From contig CAVSIX010000018.1 of NCBI GenBank assembly GCA_963728195.1, forward strand, positions 1 through 64,000: a stretch of 64,000 bases of DNA. Direction: 5' to 3'. The position numbers were made by a program, and so were the translations under genes. Shown in pieces: positions 17,252 through 26,548 of this stretch (its first letter is position 1; the number at the start of each line of letters is the position of its first letter). Under the pieces are notes generated by a model. It did not search any database and was not told the origin of the DNA. It saw nothing but the letters and a program-made list of their open reading frames with translations. Source of the DNA: Sva-07 sp963728195 (GTDB taxonomy: Bacteria > Actinomycetota > Acidimicrobiia > Acidimicrobiales > Ilumatobacteraceae).

Positions 17252-18454
17252 TCACCGGCCCCGAACAAACCTCGTGACGGCCTCGACGTGATGGGTGTTC
17301 GGGAACAGGTCGAAGACCTCCACCCGCTCGGGCACGTAGCCGGCGTCCGCGAGCAACGACACGTCACGGGCGAGCGACACCGGGTCGCAGCTGACCAGCA
17401 CCAGCACCGCAGCACGCGCGGCCGCGAGCGAGGCGACACCCGGCTTCGCGAGGCCGGGCCGGGCCGGGTCGGCGACGATGACGTCGACCGGCGGTGTCGG
17501 GCCGTCTCCGCTCGGCGGCGTCCACCCCGACACGTCGGCACGGACGACAACGGCCGCACGCCCTGCGAGGTTGTGCTCGGCGTCGAGACAGCCGGATCTC
17601 GACGACTCGATCACCGTGACCTGTTGGGCCGACTCCATGGCGGTGACGGCGAACAGACCGACACCGCCGTATGCGTCGACGGCGTGGCGAGCGTCGGTCA
17701 ACTCGGGCGCCGCCGTCTTCACCGCAGCGACGAGCAGCTCCGCGGCCTGCACGCCCGACTGGAAGAACGACCCCGCCGACACCCGCAGATCGTGGCCGGC
17801 GACCCGCTCGGTGAGCCACGCCCGCTCGCCGATGTGGACGCTCGAGGGCACGCCGCGGATGCTCTTGCGGTACTTCTTGTCCCAGATCGCCGTCACGGCA
17901 CCGGTCGCCACCGACGTGCGCAGCGTCAGCTCGGCTCCCTCGTCGGCCTCGATCGCGGGCAGGAGTCGAGACAGCTTCGACTCGGCAATCGGGCAACTGG
18001 TCACCTCCACCACGTCGTTCGAGTCCGCAGCCCGGTACCCGACCGCCCCGGTGGGCCCGCCGACGATGCGGATCGTGGTGCGATAACCGAACGGCGACAC
18101 TGCGCCGCCGCTCCGGACGAGGCCGTCGACGACCGCCGCATCGAGTCTCGCTGTGCGTCGCAGCGACTCACGCACGATCTCGACCTTGGCGTCGAGTTGC
18201 GCCTCGGGCCGCAGATGCATCCAGTCGCAGCCGCCACAGCCATTGCGGCGGTGGGCGCACGACGGTGAATCACGCAACGGTGACCGTTCGACCACCTCGA
18301 CGAGACGGCCCCGTGCGAAGTCCTTCTTCGCCTGCTCGATCTCGACCTCGATCAACTCGCCCGGCAATGCGCCTTCGACGAACACCACTCGTCCGTCGTC
18401 GTCGCGGGCCATCGCGTCGCCGCCCGCGACGAGTCGATCAGGTGTCAGTTGCAT
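17252..18454 (-). CDS. TrmA/RlmD-family uracil-C5 RNA methyltransferase
   Basis: A SAM-dependent m5U methyltransferase of 400 residues acting on tRNA or 23S rRNA. It has an N-terminal TRAM domain (VEGALPGELIEVEIEQAKKDFARGRLVEV), Fe-S cysteines in CAHRRNGCGGCDWMHL, the Rossmann motif VDAYGGVGLFAV, and the catalytic region VLVSCDPVSLARD with its nucleophilic Cys. Which RNA it acts on (TrmA, RlmC or RlmD role) cannot be told from sequence alone. The ATG at 18452-18454 (MQLTPDRLVAGGDAMARD) is the family-like start; 46 upstream residues are a shadow. It is divergent from the small gene at 18512. Confidence 0.88.
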   Translation of the reverse strand: MQLTPDRLVAGGDAMARDDDGRVVFVEGALPGELIEVEIEQAKKDFARGRLVEVVERSPLRDSPSCAHRRNGCGGCDWMHLRPEAQLDAKVEIVRESLRRTARLDAAVVDGLVRSGGAVSPFGYRTTIRIVGGPTGAVGYRAADSNDVVEVTSCPIAESKLSRLLPAIEADEGAELTLRTSVATGAVTAIWDKKYRKSIRGVPSSVHIGERAWLTERVAGHDLRVSAGSFFQSGVQAAELLVAAVKTAAPELTDARHAVDAYGGVGLFAVTAMESAQQVTVIESSRSGCLDAEHNLAGRAAVVVRADVSGWTPPSGDGPTPPVDVIVADPARPGLAKPGVASLAAARAAVLVLVSCDPVSLARDVSLLADAGYVPERVEVFDLFPNTHHVEAVTRFVRGR

Positions 18455-18511
18455 GCCGCCAGCGTAGGGGGCGACTGTTTGATCGATTCGTGGCTGCGCG
18501 ACACTGGGTGG

Positions 18512-18718
18512 ATGAGCGCCGACACCGAGTGGTACTGGGATCTGCACCGCAACATGGCGGTTCCGGCGTCGGAGCGTGGCGCCGGCGACCACGTCCTCGG
18601 TCCGTACGCGTCACGTCACGAAGCGGAGAACTGGAAGGCGAAGGTCGACGAGCGCAACGAGGGCTGGGAAGGCGACGACGAGGCGTGGGAACACGCCGGC
18701 GAGTCCGACGAGCACTAG
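18512..18718 (+). CDS. Small conserved actinobacterial protein, function unknown
   Basis: A 68-residue acidic protein (TEWYWDLHRNMAV ... GDHVLGPYASRHEAENWKAKVDERNEGW). The pattern W-Y-x-L/D-x-x, LGPY-S-x-x-A-x-x-W looks like a small fold known in many actinobacteria as an uncharacterised protein; no function is established. ATG at 18512 is preferred over an upstream reading that overlaps the methyltransferase start region. It sits 12 bases before rpe on the same strand, so the two are likely co-transcribed. Confidence 0.75.
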   Translation: MSADTEWYWDLHRNMAVPASERGAGDHVLGPYASRHEAENWKAKVDERNEGWEGDDEAWEHAGESDEH

Positions 18719-18730
18719 GTTGCGGCTTCG

Positions 18731-19417
18731 ATGAGTCGTCCCATCCAGATCGCCCCGTCCGTCCTGCCGGCCGATTTCTCCAAGCTCGGCGACGAGGTTG
18801 CCGCGCTCGAGGCCGCCGGCGTCGACCTGATCCAGTGGGACGTGATGGACGGCCAGTTCGTGCCGAACCTCACGTTCGGGCCCGACGTGATCGCCGCTGC
18901 CCGGTCGCATGCGTCAGTGCCGTTCGAGGCGCACCTGATGGTGTACACGCCCGACGTGATGGCCGAGCAGTACATCGATGCAGGATGCTCGCGGTTGATC
19001 GTGCACGCCGAGGCGTGCACCCACCTGCACCGCACGCTCGGCAACATCAACGACCTCGGCGCCAAGGCCGCGGTCGCGCTGAACCCGGCCACGCCCGCCT
19101 CCGCCGTCGCTCACGTGCTCGATCTCGTCGATCTCGTGCTCGTCATGACCGTGAATCCCGGGTTCGGTGGCCAGGCCTACATCGCCACGATGGAGCCGAA
19201 GATCCGCGAGATCTGCGCGATGATCGACGACGCCGGGCTGTCCGACACCGTCGATCTCGAGGTCGACGGCGGGATCGGTCCCTCCACGATCGCCGGTGCA
19301 GCGGGCGCCGGCGCCAACGTGCTGATCGCCGGCAGCGCCCTCTACAAGGACCCCGACGGCCTCGAGCACGCCGTCACCGACCTGCGAGCGCGAGCCGAGT
19401 CGGCCCGCTCCGCCTGA
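18731..19417 (+). CDS. rpe: Ribulose-phosphate 3-epimerase
   Basis: Rpe interconverts ribulose 5-phosphate and xylulose 5-phosphate in the pentose phosphate pathway. The 228-residue TIM barrel shows the family blocks APSVLPADFSKLGDEV, QWDVMDGQFVPNLTFGP (metal ligand Asp), FEAHLMVYTPD (His), VMTVNPGFGGQAYI (phosphate binding) and LEVDGGIGPSTI (Asp). It follows the small acidic gene after 12 bases. Its end is convergent with the GNAT gene at 19483, across a tandem repeat. Confidence 0.96.
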   Translation: MSRPIQIAPSVLPADFSKLGDEVAALEAAGVDLIQWDVMDGQFVPNLTFGPDVIAAARSHASVPFEAHLMVYTPDVMAEQYIDAGCSRLIVHAEACTHLHRTLGNINDLGAKAAVALNPATPASAVAHVLDLVDLVLVMTVNPGFGGQAYIATMEPKIREICAMIDDAGLSDTVDLEVDGGIGPSTIAGAAGAGANVLIAGSALYKDPDGLEHAVTDLRARAESARSA

Positions 19418-19419
19418 CC

Positions 19420-19486
19420 GGACCCGACCCCCGAAGGACCGGCTCAGCCCTTCCGACCTGGACCCGACCCCGAAGGACCGGCTCAG
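19420..19486. repeat. Direct repeat, two units of about 27 bases
   Basis: GGACCCGACCCC(C)GAAGGACC-GGCTCAG occurs at 19420-19447 and again at 19460-19486, differing by one C. It fills the gap between the convergent ends of rpe and the GNAT gene and the second unit runs into the GNAT stop codon. GAAGG/CCTTC segments allow a small hairpin, so a terminator role is possible. Confidence 0.7.
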
Positions 19487-20055
19487 TTCACGGGGCGGTA
19501 CATGGCCCACATGTGGGGACCGGTGGGGACGTCCCACTCGGACCGCACGTCGAAGCCGTGGTGGCGGTAGTAGGCCACGTTCTCGACCGTCTCCGTCTCG
19601 AGATAGCACGCCAGGCCATCGGCGTCGGCTCGTTCGAACATGACGTCCATCAGGGCGGCGCCGATCCCACGGCGCTGCCAGTCGGGATGCGTCGCCAACA
19701 GCTGCAGGTACCAATGCGGCTCCGGTGGCGTGTGCTGCTCCATCAGCGGTCCGAGGATCGCGAACCGCTCCAAGCGGTCCGGCGGCGGCTCCGGTGCGGG
19801 CGGGTCGACGGTGAAGTCGATCTCGGGACGGCCCGGCGGGATCCACACGGCTGCGCCGACGCCGTCGTCGGTGCACCACACTTCTCCCAGGCCGATCCAA
19901 CCGCTCATCGCCGGGCGCAGCACCTCACCACCGGGAGCGAGGAACACCTCGTCTTCGGGATACAACCAGCGCATCACCGGATCGTCGGCGAACGCCCTCA
20001 TCGCAGTGACGCAGAGCGCAGATCGGTCGTCGTCGAGGGCCCGGCGGACACGCAT
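19483..20055 (-). CDS. GNAT-family N-acetyltransferase
   Basis: A 190-residue acetyltransferase. The acetyl-CoA binding motif A is clear as WYLQLLATHPDWQRRGIGAALMDVMFERADADGLACYLETE, followed by NVAYYRHHGFDVRSEWDVPTGPHMWAMYRP. This arrangement is like the broad group that includes puromycin and toxin acetyltransferases; the substrate is unknown. The ATG at 20053-20055 (MRVRRALDDDRS) starts the domain properly; an extra 69 upstream residues would run antisense into the next gene. It is divergent from the AddB-like gene at 20107. Confidence 0.86.
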   Translation of the reverse strand: MRVRRALDDDRSALCVTAMRAFADDPVMRWLYPEDEVFLAPGGEVLRPAMSGWIGLGEVWCTDDGVGAAVWIPPGRPEIDFTVDPPAPEPPPDRLERFAILGPLMEQHTPPEPHWYLQLLATHPDWQRRGIGAALMDVMFERADADGLACYLETETVENVAYYRHHGFDVRSEWDVPTGPHMWAMYRPVN

Positions 20056-20106
20056 GCGCCGATGGTAGACCGCCGACTGTGACACCCCTTCTCTACGATC
20101 GTTGAC

Positions 20107-23103
20107 GTGCCGATCTCTGCGACACTCGTCGCCCCCCGAGGTGCGCTGGATGCGCTCGCCGCTGCAATCTCCGACGCGAAGGGCGCCGACCCACTCGCAC
20201 CGGTGACCGTCTCCGTGCCCACCAACACCTGTGGCGTGATGACCCGGCGCGCACTGGGACACCGCGGTGGCATCGTCGGCGTCGACATGGTCACGTTGAA
20301 CCGCCTCGCCGAGCTGATCGCCGGTCCGCTCCTGGCCGCCGACGGCAGGTCACCGATGTCGACGCCGGTGATCGACCTCACGATCTCAGCCCTGCTCGCC
20401 GACGACCCCGGCCCGTTCGGCGCCGTCGCCACCCATCCGTCCACGGTCGTGGCCCTGCGCGACCTGCACGATGAACTTCGCCTCGCCGACCCCGTCGACG
20501 TCGCCCGGCTGCGTGACGAGTCCGTGCGCGGCCGCCATGCGGTGCGCATCAGTGATGCGATCACGGCCGCTCTTCGCTCGGACTGGTACGACGAAGCCGA
20601 TCTCTTCGCCGAGGCCACGCACGCCGTCGAACGAGCCGTGCCAGCGGGGCTGCGCAGCGTCGTGCTGTACCTGCCGGTCGAAGTGTCCGGACTGGCGATC
20701 GATTTCGTCCGGGCGCTCGGCCGGCGGCTCGACGTGCGCATCGTCTCGCAGTTGGTCGGCGAGACGAGCGCCGATGCCGACAGCCTGCGACTGGTCGACG
20801 CACTGGGAGCCGTCCAGGCGACGGCGATCCACGACGTGGAAAGCGAGGGGTTCGCCCGGCAGGCCGAGAGCGGGGCGCCGGCTCGCCCGGTCGCGATCGT
20901 GTCGACCACCGACGCCGACGAAGAGGTTCGCGAGGCCGTGCGCCTCGTCGTCGACGCAGCCCGCGCCGGCACCCCGTTCGAGCGCATCGCCGTACTCTGG
21001 CCGGCACAACGCCCCTACGCCCGGCTCGTCGAGCATCATCTGACCGCCGCCGACATCCCCTGGAACGGACGCCCGGGCACCACGCTCGCCGAGCATCTCG
21101 CGCCGCGGCTGGTCCTCGACCTGCTCGACGTCGACCGGCGCGGCCTGCGTCGGCGGAACGTGTTCGACATGCTCGCCGATGTGCCGATGCGCGGTCCCGA
21201 CGGCGAACACCTCCCGACTGCCAGCTGGGAACGCGTCAGTCGCGAAGCGGGCGTCGCCCGCGACGACGACTGGGATCGCCGACTCGGCTCGCTCTCCCAC
21301 AGCGAGCGCTGGGGCACCTCGGCTGCGTCGCTGCAGTCGTTCATCGCCGATCTCCGCAGCCAGCTGGGCCACCCCGCATCCACCCGCACGTGGGCCGAGT
21401 GGGCCACGTGGTGCACCGAACAGCTCGAACTGCGCCTCGGGCGGCACACGATCGAACGGCTGGCCGAGCCCGAGTACCGCGCCTACGAGGCGCTGACCGG
21501 TGCGCTCGATCGGCTGGGGCACCTCGATCCGGTCAGTGCGCCGGTCACCAGGCACCGTTTCCGGTCCACGCTCGAGGCGGAACTCGACGCCACGCCACCA
21601 CGACGAGGGCGTGTCGGCCACGGCGTCACCGCCGCACCGTTGGCCGGAGCCGTCGGACTCGATGTCGACGTCGCGATCATCGTCGGTGCAGCAGAGGGCC
21701 TGCTGCCTCCGCGCCCGACCGGTGACCCACTGCTCTCCGAGTCCGACCGGGCGCTGGCCGGCCTGCCCACCGCCGACGCTCGCGCCGTGCGGCTCCACCG
21801 CGTGCTGCTCGCCACCATGGCCACCAGCGCAGTCACGCTCATCGCACCGCGTGGCGACCTCCGCTCGACGTCGTCGGTCGAACTGTCCCGGTGGATCACC
21901 GCATGGGCCGGCGATCAGCGCACCGTCGCATCGCACCACGCCGGCATCGACTCGGCCACGTTCCCGGCGAGCGTCCTCGAGCACCGTCTGCGTGAACGAT
22001 CGCACCACGTGCGCTCCGGCCAGCGGCTCCACGACCATCCGGCGAGTACCAGCGACACCGTCCTGCAGCGGGGCCTGCGTCTGCTCGAAGCTCGACGCAG
22101 CGATCTCCTCACCGAGTACGACGGCGACCTCTCGTCGATCGAGCTGCCCCGCCTCGACCACGTCGTGTCGCCGAGCCGGCTCGAATCGTGGACGGCCTGC
22201 CCCCACGCGTACTTCGACCACTACCTGCTCGACGTCGAACCGGTCGAGGAACCCGGCGACGAGATCAGCATCACCGCCCGCGACCGTGGCACGGCGCACC
22301 ACAGTGCGCTCGACCTCTTCCATCAGGCCGTGGTCGACGGCGCGCTCCCCCAGCCGGGTGCCGACGGGTGGACCGGCGAACACCGCGGGGCGCTGGCGAC
22401 CTGCTTCGATCAGGTGTGCGAGCGCACCGAACGACGGGGCCGTACCGGGCGGCCTGCGTTCTGGGCCGACGAGCGTGCCCGCATGCTCGACGATCTGCTC
22501 ACCTGGCTGCGACACGACAGCGACCTGGTCGTGCGGCGCGGTTCGGTGGTGCTGGCGTCCGAGATGCGGTTCGGCGCCGACGACGACGTCACGATCGAAC
22601 TCCCCGACGGGCGCCGGATCCGCTTGCGTGGCACGATCGACCGCGTCGACCGGACGCGCGACGGCCGGCTCGTGGTCACCGACCACAAGTCGGGCGGCAA
22701 GAACAAGTTCAAGGACCTGTCGGCCGACGACCCCACGATCGGCGGCTCGTTGTTCCAACTGCCGAGTTATGCCGCCGCCGCTCGCCTGCGCTTCGGCGAG
22801 CCCGACACGCCGGTCCACGCCGAGTACGGGCTGTTGCGCAAGGGCGACTACGCCCGACCGGGCTACTCGATGACACCCGCCGTCGACGCACTCGTCAGCG
22901 AGTCGCTGGCGCGGGTCGTCGCCGGCATCGAAGCCGGGTTCTTCCCCAATCGGCCCGAGCGGCCGGGCTGGCGGTTCTTCGTCGGTTGTCACTACTGCGA
23001 ACCCGACGGACTCGGCACGGCCGAGCGTTGGTCGGAATGGGATCGAAAGCAACACGACGCTCGGCTCGCGGCATGGTTCGGCGTCGAGGAAGCCGACGCA
23101 TGA
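20107..23103 (+). CDS. AddB-like exonuclease subunit (PD-(D/E)XK nuclease)
   Basis: A 998-residue protein partnered with the UvrD-like gene that follows; together they resemble AddAB/AdnAB, which process double-strand breaks for RecA. The C-terminal RecB-type nuclease is clear: RLRGTIDRVDRTRDGRLVVTDHKSGGK (catalytic Asp, Asp, Lys) and later FQLPSYAAAARL. Iron-sulphur cysteines typical of AddB are visible as Cys698 (WTACPHAYF) and Cys961/Cys964 (GCHYCEPDGLG), but the usual fourth Cys is absent. The N-terminus (LVAPRGALDALAAAI) lacks a GxGKT P-loop, so it is unlikely to be an active helicase. The GTG start at 20107 follows a 51-base divergent gap, and the stop overlaps the next start as ATGA. 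Confidence 0.82.
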   Translation: MPISATLVAPRGALDALAAAISDAKGADPLAPVTVSVPTNTCGVMTRRALGHRGGIVGVDMVTLNRLAELIAGPLLAADGRSPMSTPVIDLTISALLADDPGPFGAVATHPSTVVALRDLHDELRLADPVDVARLRDESVRGRHAVRISDAITAALRSDWYDEADLFAEATHAVERAVPAGLRSVVLYLPVEVSGLAIDFVRALGRRLDVRIVSQLVGETSADADSLRLVDALGAVQATAIHDVESEGFARQAESGAPARPVAIVSTTDADEEVREAVRLVVDAARAGTPFERIAVLWPAQRPYARLVEHHLTAADIPWNGRPGTTLAEHLAPRLVLDLLDVDRRGLRRRNVFDMLADVPMRGPDGEHLPTASWERVSREAGVARDDDWDRRLGSLSHSERWGTSAASLQSFIADLRSQLGHPASTRTWAEWATWCTEQLELRLGRHTIERLAEPEYRAYEALTGALDRLGHLDPVSAPVTRHRFRSTLEAELDATPPRRGRVGHGVTAAPLAGAVGLDVDVAIIVGAAEGLLPPRPTGDPLLSESDRALAGLPTADARAVRLHRVLLATMATSAVTLIAPRGDLRSTSSVELSRWITAWAGDQRTVASHHAGIDSATFPASVLEHRLRERSHHVRSGQRLHDHPASTSDTVLQRGLRLLEARRSDLLTEYDGDLSSIELPRLDHVVSPSRLESWTACPHAYFDHYLLDVEPVEEPGDEISITARDRGTAHHSALDLFHQAVVDGALPQPGADGWTGEHRGALATCFDQVCERTERRGRTGRPAFWADERARMLDDLLTWLRHDSDLVVRRGSVVLASEMRFGADDDVTIELPDGRRIRLRGTIDRVDRTRDGRLVVTDHKSGGKNKFKDLSADDPTIGGSLFQLPSYAAAARLRFGEPDTPVHAEYGLLRKGDYARPGYSMTPAVDALVSESLARVVAGIEAGFFPNRPERPGWRFFVGCHYCEPDGLGTAERWSEWDRKQHDARLAAWFGVEEADA

Positions 23104-26100
23104 CCGCCGCAGACGCCGCAGACGCCACCGCCAGTGCGGCCAGCACCACCACGGCTGCACCACCCGACGAGGCCGAGCGCCGACGGATCCGCTGCGACCT
23201 CGACGCCACGCTCTTCGTCGAGGCAGGCGCCGGAGCGGGCAAGACCAGCTCGCTGGTGGCACGTATCGTCAATCTCGTTCGCAGCGGTGTGCCGATCACC
23301 GGCATCGCCGCGATCACCTTCACGGAGAAGGCTGCCGCCGAGCTGCGAAGTCGCACGCGCCAGCGCCTCGAGGCCGAACCGGGCCCCGAGACCGATGCGG
23401 CACTGGCACGGCTCGACCATGCGCCGATCGGCACGCTGCATTCGTTCGCGCGCCGGATGCTGTTCGACTTCCCGATCGACGCCGGCCTCCCACCCGGGTT
23501 CACGGTGCTCGACGAACTCCAGAGCGGTCTCGCGTTCGAGGAGCAGTGGAACGACCTGCTCGACCGGCTGCTCGACGAGGCCGAGCCCGCAGCAGGCCTG
23601 ATCGCCGGTGGGCGGGCGTTCGTCGAACTGTGCGAGTTCGACGGATTCGGCGTCGACAAGGGAGCTCGCCGGATGGCCGACGATTTCCGGGCCAACTGGG
23701 ACCTCGTTCGCGACCGGGTCGACCTGTCCGACCCCGGTCCACTCGAACTGGACACCGCCGAGATCGACCGGCTCGTCGAACGGATCACGTCCACGGCGAT
23801 CCCTGCCGACGACAAGCAGGTCGGCACCGTCGCCGACATCGCCGCACTTGCCGGCGGGCTCCGCAGCGCAAGCCTGCGGACGCGGCTCGAAGCGATCGCC
23901 GGACTCGACGCGAAGTGCGGCCACTGGGCGGAGCTGAAGACGTTGCCGGGAGCGAGGGGCAAGTGGACCGCTGCGTTCGGCGCCGCCGGGAACGACGCTC
24001 TCGAATCCCTGCGCGCCGACGAGGTCGAGATCGGTCGTCTGGCACACGATGCCCTCGAAGGCGTCAAGCGACATCGACGGCTGCTGCTCGGCGCAGTCAT
24101 GGGGCGCTTCGTTCTCGACTCGGCGAGCGAGCGCGCCACGTCAGGCCAGCTCGAGTTCCACGACCTCCTGGTGCTCGCCCGACACCTGCTCGCCGAACGT
24201 CCGCATGTCCGCCGACTCCTCCATGAACGCTATGTCCGCGTGCTCCTCGACGAGTTCCAGGACACCGATCCGATCCAGCTCGAGATCGCCGTGCGGCTCA
24301 CCGCCGATCCCGACGACACGGCTCAGCAGGCGGGCACGGCGTCCGACGACCGATCGTGGCGCGATCTGCGCCCGTTGCCGGGACGTCTGTTCATCGTCGG
24401 GGACCCCAAGCAGTCGATCTACAGGTTCCGGCGTGCCGACATCTCGCAATACCTGCGAGCGGCCGACCAGGTCGGCGCCGACAACGTGCGGCTCTCCGCG
24501 AACTTCCGGTCCACCCGGGCGGTGATCGATTTCGCGAACGACGTGTTCAGCCGCCTGATCAGTTACGAACCCGATGCGCAACCGGCATTCCAGGCACTCG
24601 ATGCCTGCCGAGCGGCGCCGAGGCTCGGCCACGGCACGGTGTCGACGATCGGGGTCGACCGCCACGACGACCTCACGCCGAATCAGCGCAACGGCGACAT
24701 GGGGTCCGCTGACGTGCTGCGCCTCCGCGAGGCCGCCGACGTGGCTGCCACGGTGTCGACGGCGCTGGCCGACGGCTGGCCGGTGTACGACGAGTCGATC
24801 GATGCGCTGCGTCCGTGCCGGCCCGGTGACATCTGCATCCTGCTCCCCACGCGGATCTCGCTGCCGTCGCTCGAGGCCGAGCTGCGTCGGGCGGAGCTGA
24901 GCTACCGGGCGGAGAACTCCTCGGTGGTCTACGCCACCGCCGAGATCCGCCAACTGTTGTTGGCGCTGCGCGCCGCAGACGACCCCACCGACACGCTGGC
25001 ACTCGTCGAGGCGCTGCGGAGCCCGCTGTACGGCTGCAGCGACGTCGAGCTCTGGCAGTGGAAGTCCGGTGGTGGCACGTGGAACCTCTGGTCGGCACCG
25101 CCGTCGGAACTCCACGACCATCCGGTCGCCGAGGCGATCGCCCATGTCAGGTCACTCGCCGAGCGCGTCGGCACGACGGCGGCCGCCGATCTGCTCGCTG
25201 CGCTCGCCGACGAACGGCGACTCTTCGACCTTGCGCTGGCGGGTCCCGACGCCCGAGACGTGTGGCGGCGGTTGCGGTTCGTCGTCGAGCAGGCCCGAGC
25301 GTGGGCCGACGCCGGCGGCCACGGCATGCGCCGCTATCTCCAGTGGGCCACCCTGCAGGCCTCGGAGAGTCGCGTCGCCGACACGATCCTGCCCGAGAAC
25401 GACCACGACGCCGTCCGGGTGATGACGATCCACGCCGCCAAGGGTCTCGAATTCCCGATCACGATCGTCGCCGGGCTCACCACCAAACCGCGGCGGGCGA
25501 CCACCAACGGCGTGGTGTGGGCCAACGACACCTGGATGCTCGCCGGCCGAGGCGACGACGGCGTGTTCATCGCACACCAGCCGATCGACGAGCAGATGGG
25601 CGACGCCGAACGACGACGCCTGCTGTACGTGGCGTGCACCCGTGCGGTCGACCACCTCGTCGTGTCGCTGCACCGCGGAGCACCGACGAAGAGCAACGCC
25701 GACTACGACGACTGGGGACCGTTGACGTCCGCCGAGCTGCTCTGGGCCGCTGGAGCCGCCGACGCAACCTCGGGCGCCCGCGGGCTGCAAGCGTCCCTGC
25801 GCGCGCTGCCGACCACTGCGCCCGAGTCCAGTGTTGTCGAGTGGAGCGATCGCGGGCTCTGGGAGGCCGAGCGTGAGCGGGTGTTCGCCGCGGCGTCGCG
25901 ACGCACCGGCATCGCCGCCACACGGCTGTCCGAGGAACTCGCCGGCGGCAGCGAACGAGACGAGATCGACGACCCCGGGCTCGACAAGCGGCCGGTCAAC
26001 GTCGAGCTGCCACCGTGGCAGCGGGGCCGCTACGGCACCAGCATCGGCCGAGCCGTGCACGGGGTGCTGCAGTTCTGCGACCTCGCAACCGGTGCCGACA

Positions 26101-26546
26101 TCGACAATCTCTCCCGCTCCCAGTGCGCAGCCGAAGGCGTGATCGGGTTGGAGCCGCAGGTGACCGCGCTCGCCCGCTCTGCGCTCGCCGCTCCGATCGT
26201 CCGAAGCGTCGTCGCCGGAGCCGAACACTGGCGCGAGCTCTTCGTGGCGGCACCGATCGGCGACCGGGTGCTCGAGGGGTACGTCGACCTGCTCGTACGC
26301 ACCCCCGACGGTCTCGTGATCGTCGACTACAAGACCGATCAGTGGTCGGGCCCGGTGCAGTCGTCCGAGCGTGTCGGCCGGTACCGGCTCCAGTTGGCCG
26401 CCTACGGCGCTGCACTCGCGACGGCGCTCGCCGAACCGGTCGTCGGCGGCATCCTGGTGCGGTGTTCTCCCAAGGGTGATGCCGACCAGATCGCGATCGA
26501 CGACTGGAGCGCGGCGATCGACGAGGTTCGCCGCGCCGTGCGCTGA
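23100..26546 (+). CDS. AddA-like UvrD-family helicase-nuclease
   Basis: A 1148-residue superfamily 1A helicase with a C-terminal nuclease. Motifs seen in order: Walker A EAGAGAGKTSSLVARI (near residue 42), ITFTEKAAAELRSR (Ia), VLLDEFQDTDPIQ (Walker B), FIVGDPKQSIYRFRRAD (III), RLSANFRSTRAVIDF (IV), VRVMTIHAAKGLEFPITIV (V) and RRLLYVACTRAVDHLVV (VI). The nuclease part has LEGYVDLLVRTPDGLVIVDYKTDQW. It should be the motor of the break-processing complex with the AddB-like partner, and RecA in the same window would act on its product. The ATG overlaps the partner's stop (ATGA); the reading that starts at 22188 is not real. Confidence 0.92.
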   Translation: MTAADAADATASAASTTTAAPPDEAERRRIRCDLDATLFVEAGAGAGKTSSLVARIVNLVRSGVPITGIAAITFTEKAAAELRSRTRQRLEAEPGPETDAALARLDHAPIGTLHSFARRMLFDFPIDAGLPPGFTVLDELQSGLAFEEQWNDLLDRLLDEAEPAAGLIAGGRAFVELCEFDGFGVDKGARRMADDFRANWDLVRDRVDLSDPGPLELDTAEIDRLVERITSTAIPADDKQVGTVADIAALAGGLRSASLRTRLEAIAGLDAKCGHWAELKTLPGARGKWTAAFGAAGNDALESLRADEVEIGRLAHDALEGVKRHRRLLLGAVMGRFVLDSASERATSGQLEFHDLLVLARHLLAERPHVRRLLHERYVRVLLDEFQDTDPIQLEIAVRLTADPDDTAQQAGTASDDRSWRDLRPLPGRLFIVGDPKQSIYRFRRADISQYLRAADQVGADNVRLSANFRSTRAVIDFANDVFSRLISYEPDAQPAFQALDACRAAPRLGHGTVSTIGVDRHDDLTPNQRNGDMGSADVLRLREAADVAATVSTALADGWPVYDESIDALRPCRPGDICILLPTRISLPSLEAELRRAELSYRAENSSVVYATAEIRQLLLALRAADDPTDTLALVEALRSPLYGCSDVELWQWKSGGGTWNLWSAPPSELHDHPVAEAIAHVRSLAERVGTTAAADLLAALADERRLFDLALAGPDARDVWRRLRFVVEQARAWADAGGHGMRRYLQWATLQASESRVADTILPENDHDAVRVMTIHAAKGLEFPITIVAGLTTKPRRATTNGVVWANDTWMLAGRGDDGVFIAHQPIDEQMGDAERRRLLYVACTRAVDHLVVSLHRGAPTKSNADYDDWGPLTSAELLWAAGAADATSGARGLQASLRALPTTAPESSVVEWSDRGLWEAERERVFAAASRRTGIAATRLSEELAGGSERDEIDDPGLDKRPVNVELPPWQRGRYGTSIGRAVHGVLQFCDLATGADIDNLSRSQCAAEGVIGLEPQVTALARSALAAPIVRSVVAGAEHWRELFVAAPIGDRVLEGYVDLLVRTPDGLVIVDYKTDQWSGPVQSSERVGRYRLQLAAYGAALATALAEPVVGGILVRCSPKGDADQIAIDDWSAAIDEVRRAVR

Positions 26547-26548
26547 AC

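Noticed and set aside
17217..17260. ECF autoregulatory promoter before the sigma factor gene
   Set aside because: A GAAC-like -35 can be found only on the wrong strand, and no matching -10 at the right distance; not supportable.
20386..23262. Long minus-strand reading (958 residues) opposite the AddB-like gene
   Set aside because: It is an antisense shadow with no motifs; high GC content leaves few stop codons in this frame.
22188..26546. A 1452-residue plus-strand reading starting inside the AddB-like gene
   Set aside because: Its first 300 residues are Arg-rich shadow of the AddB frame; the true AddA start is the ATG at 23100 in the ATGA overlap.
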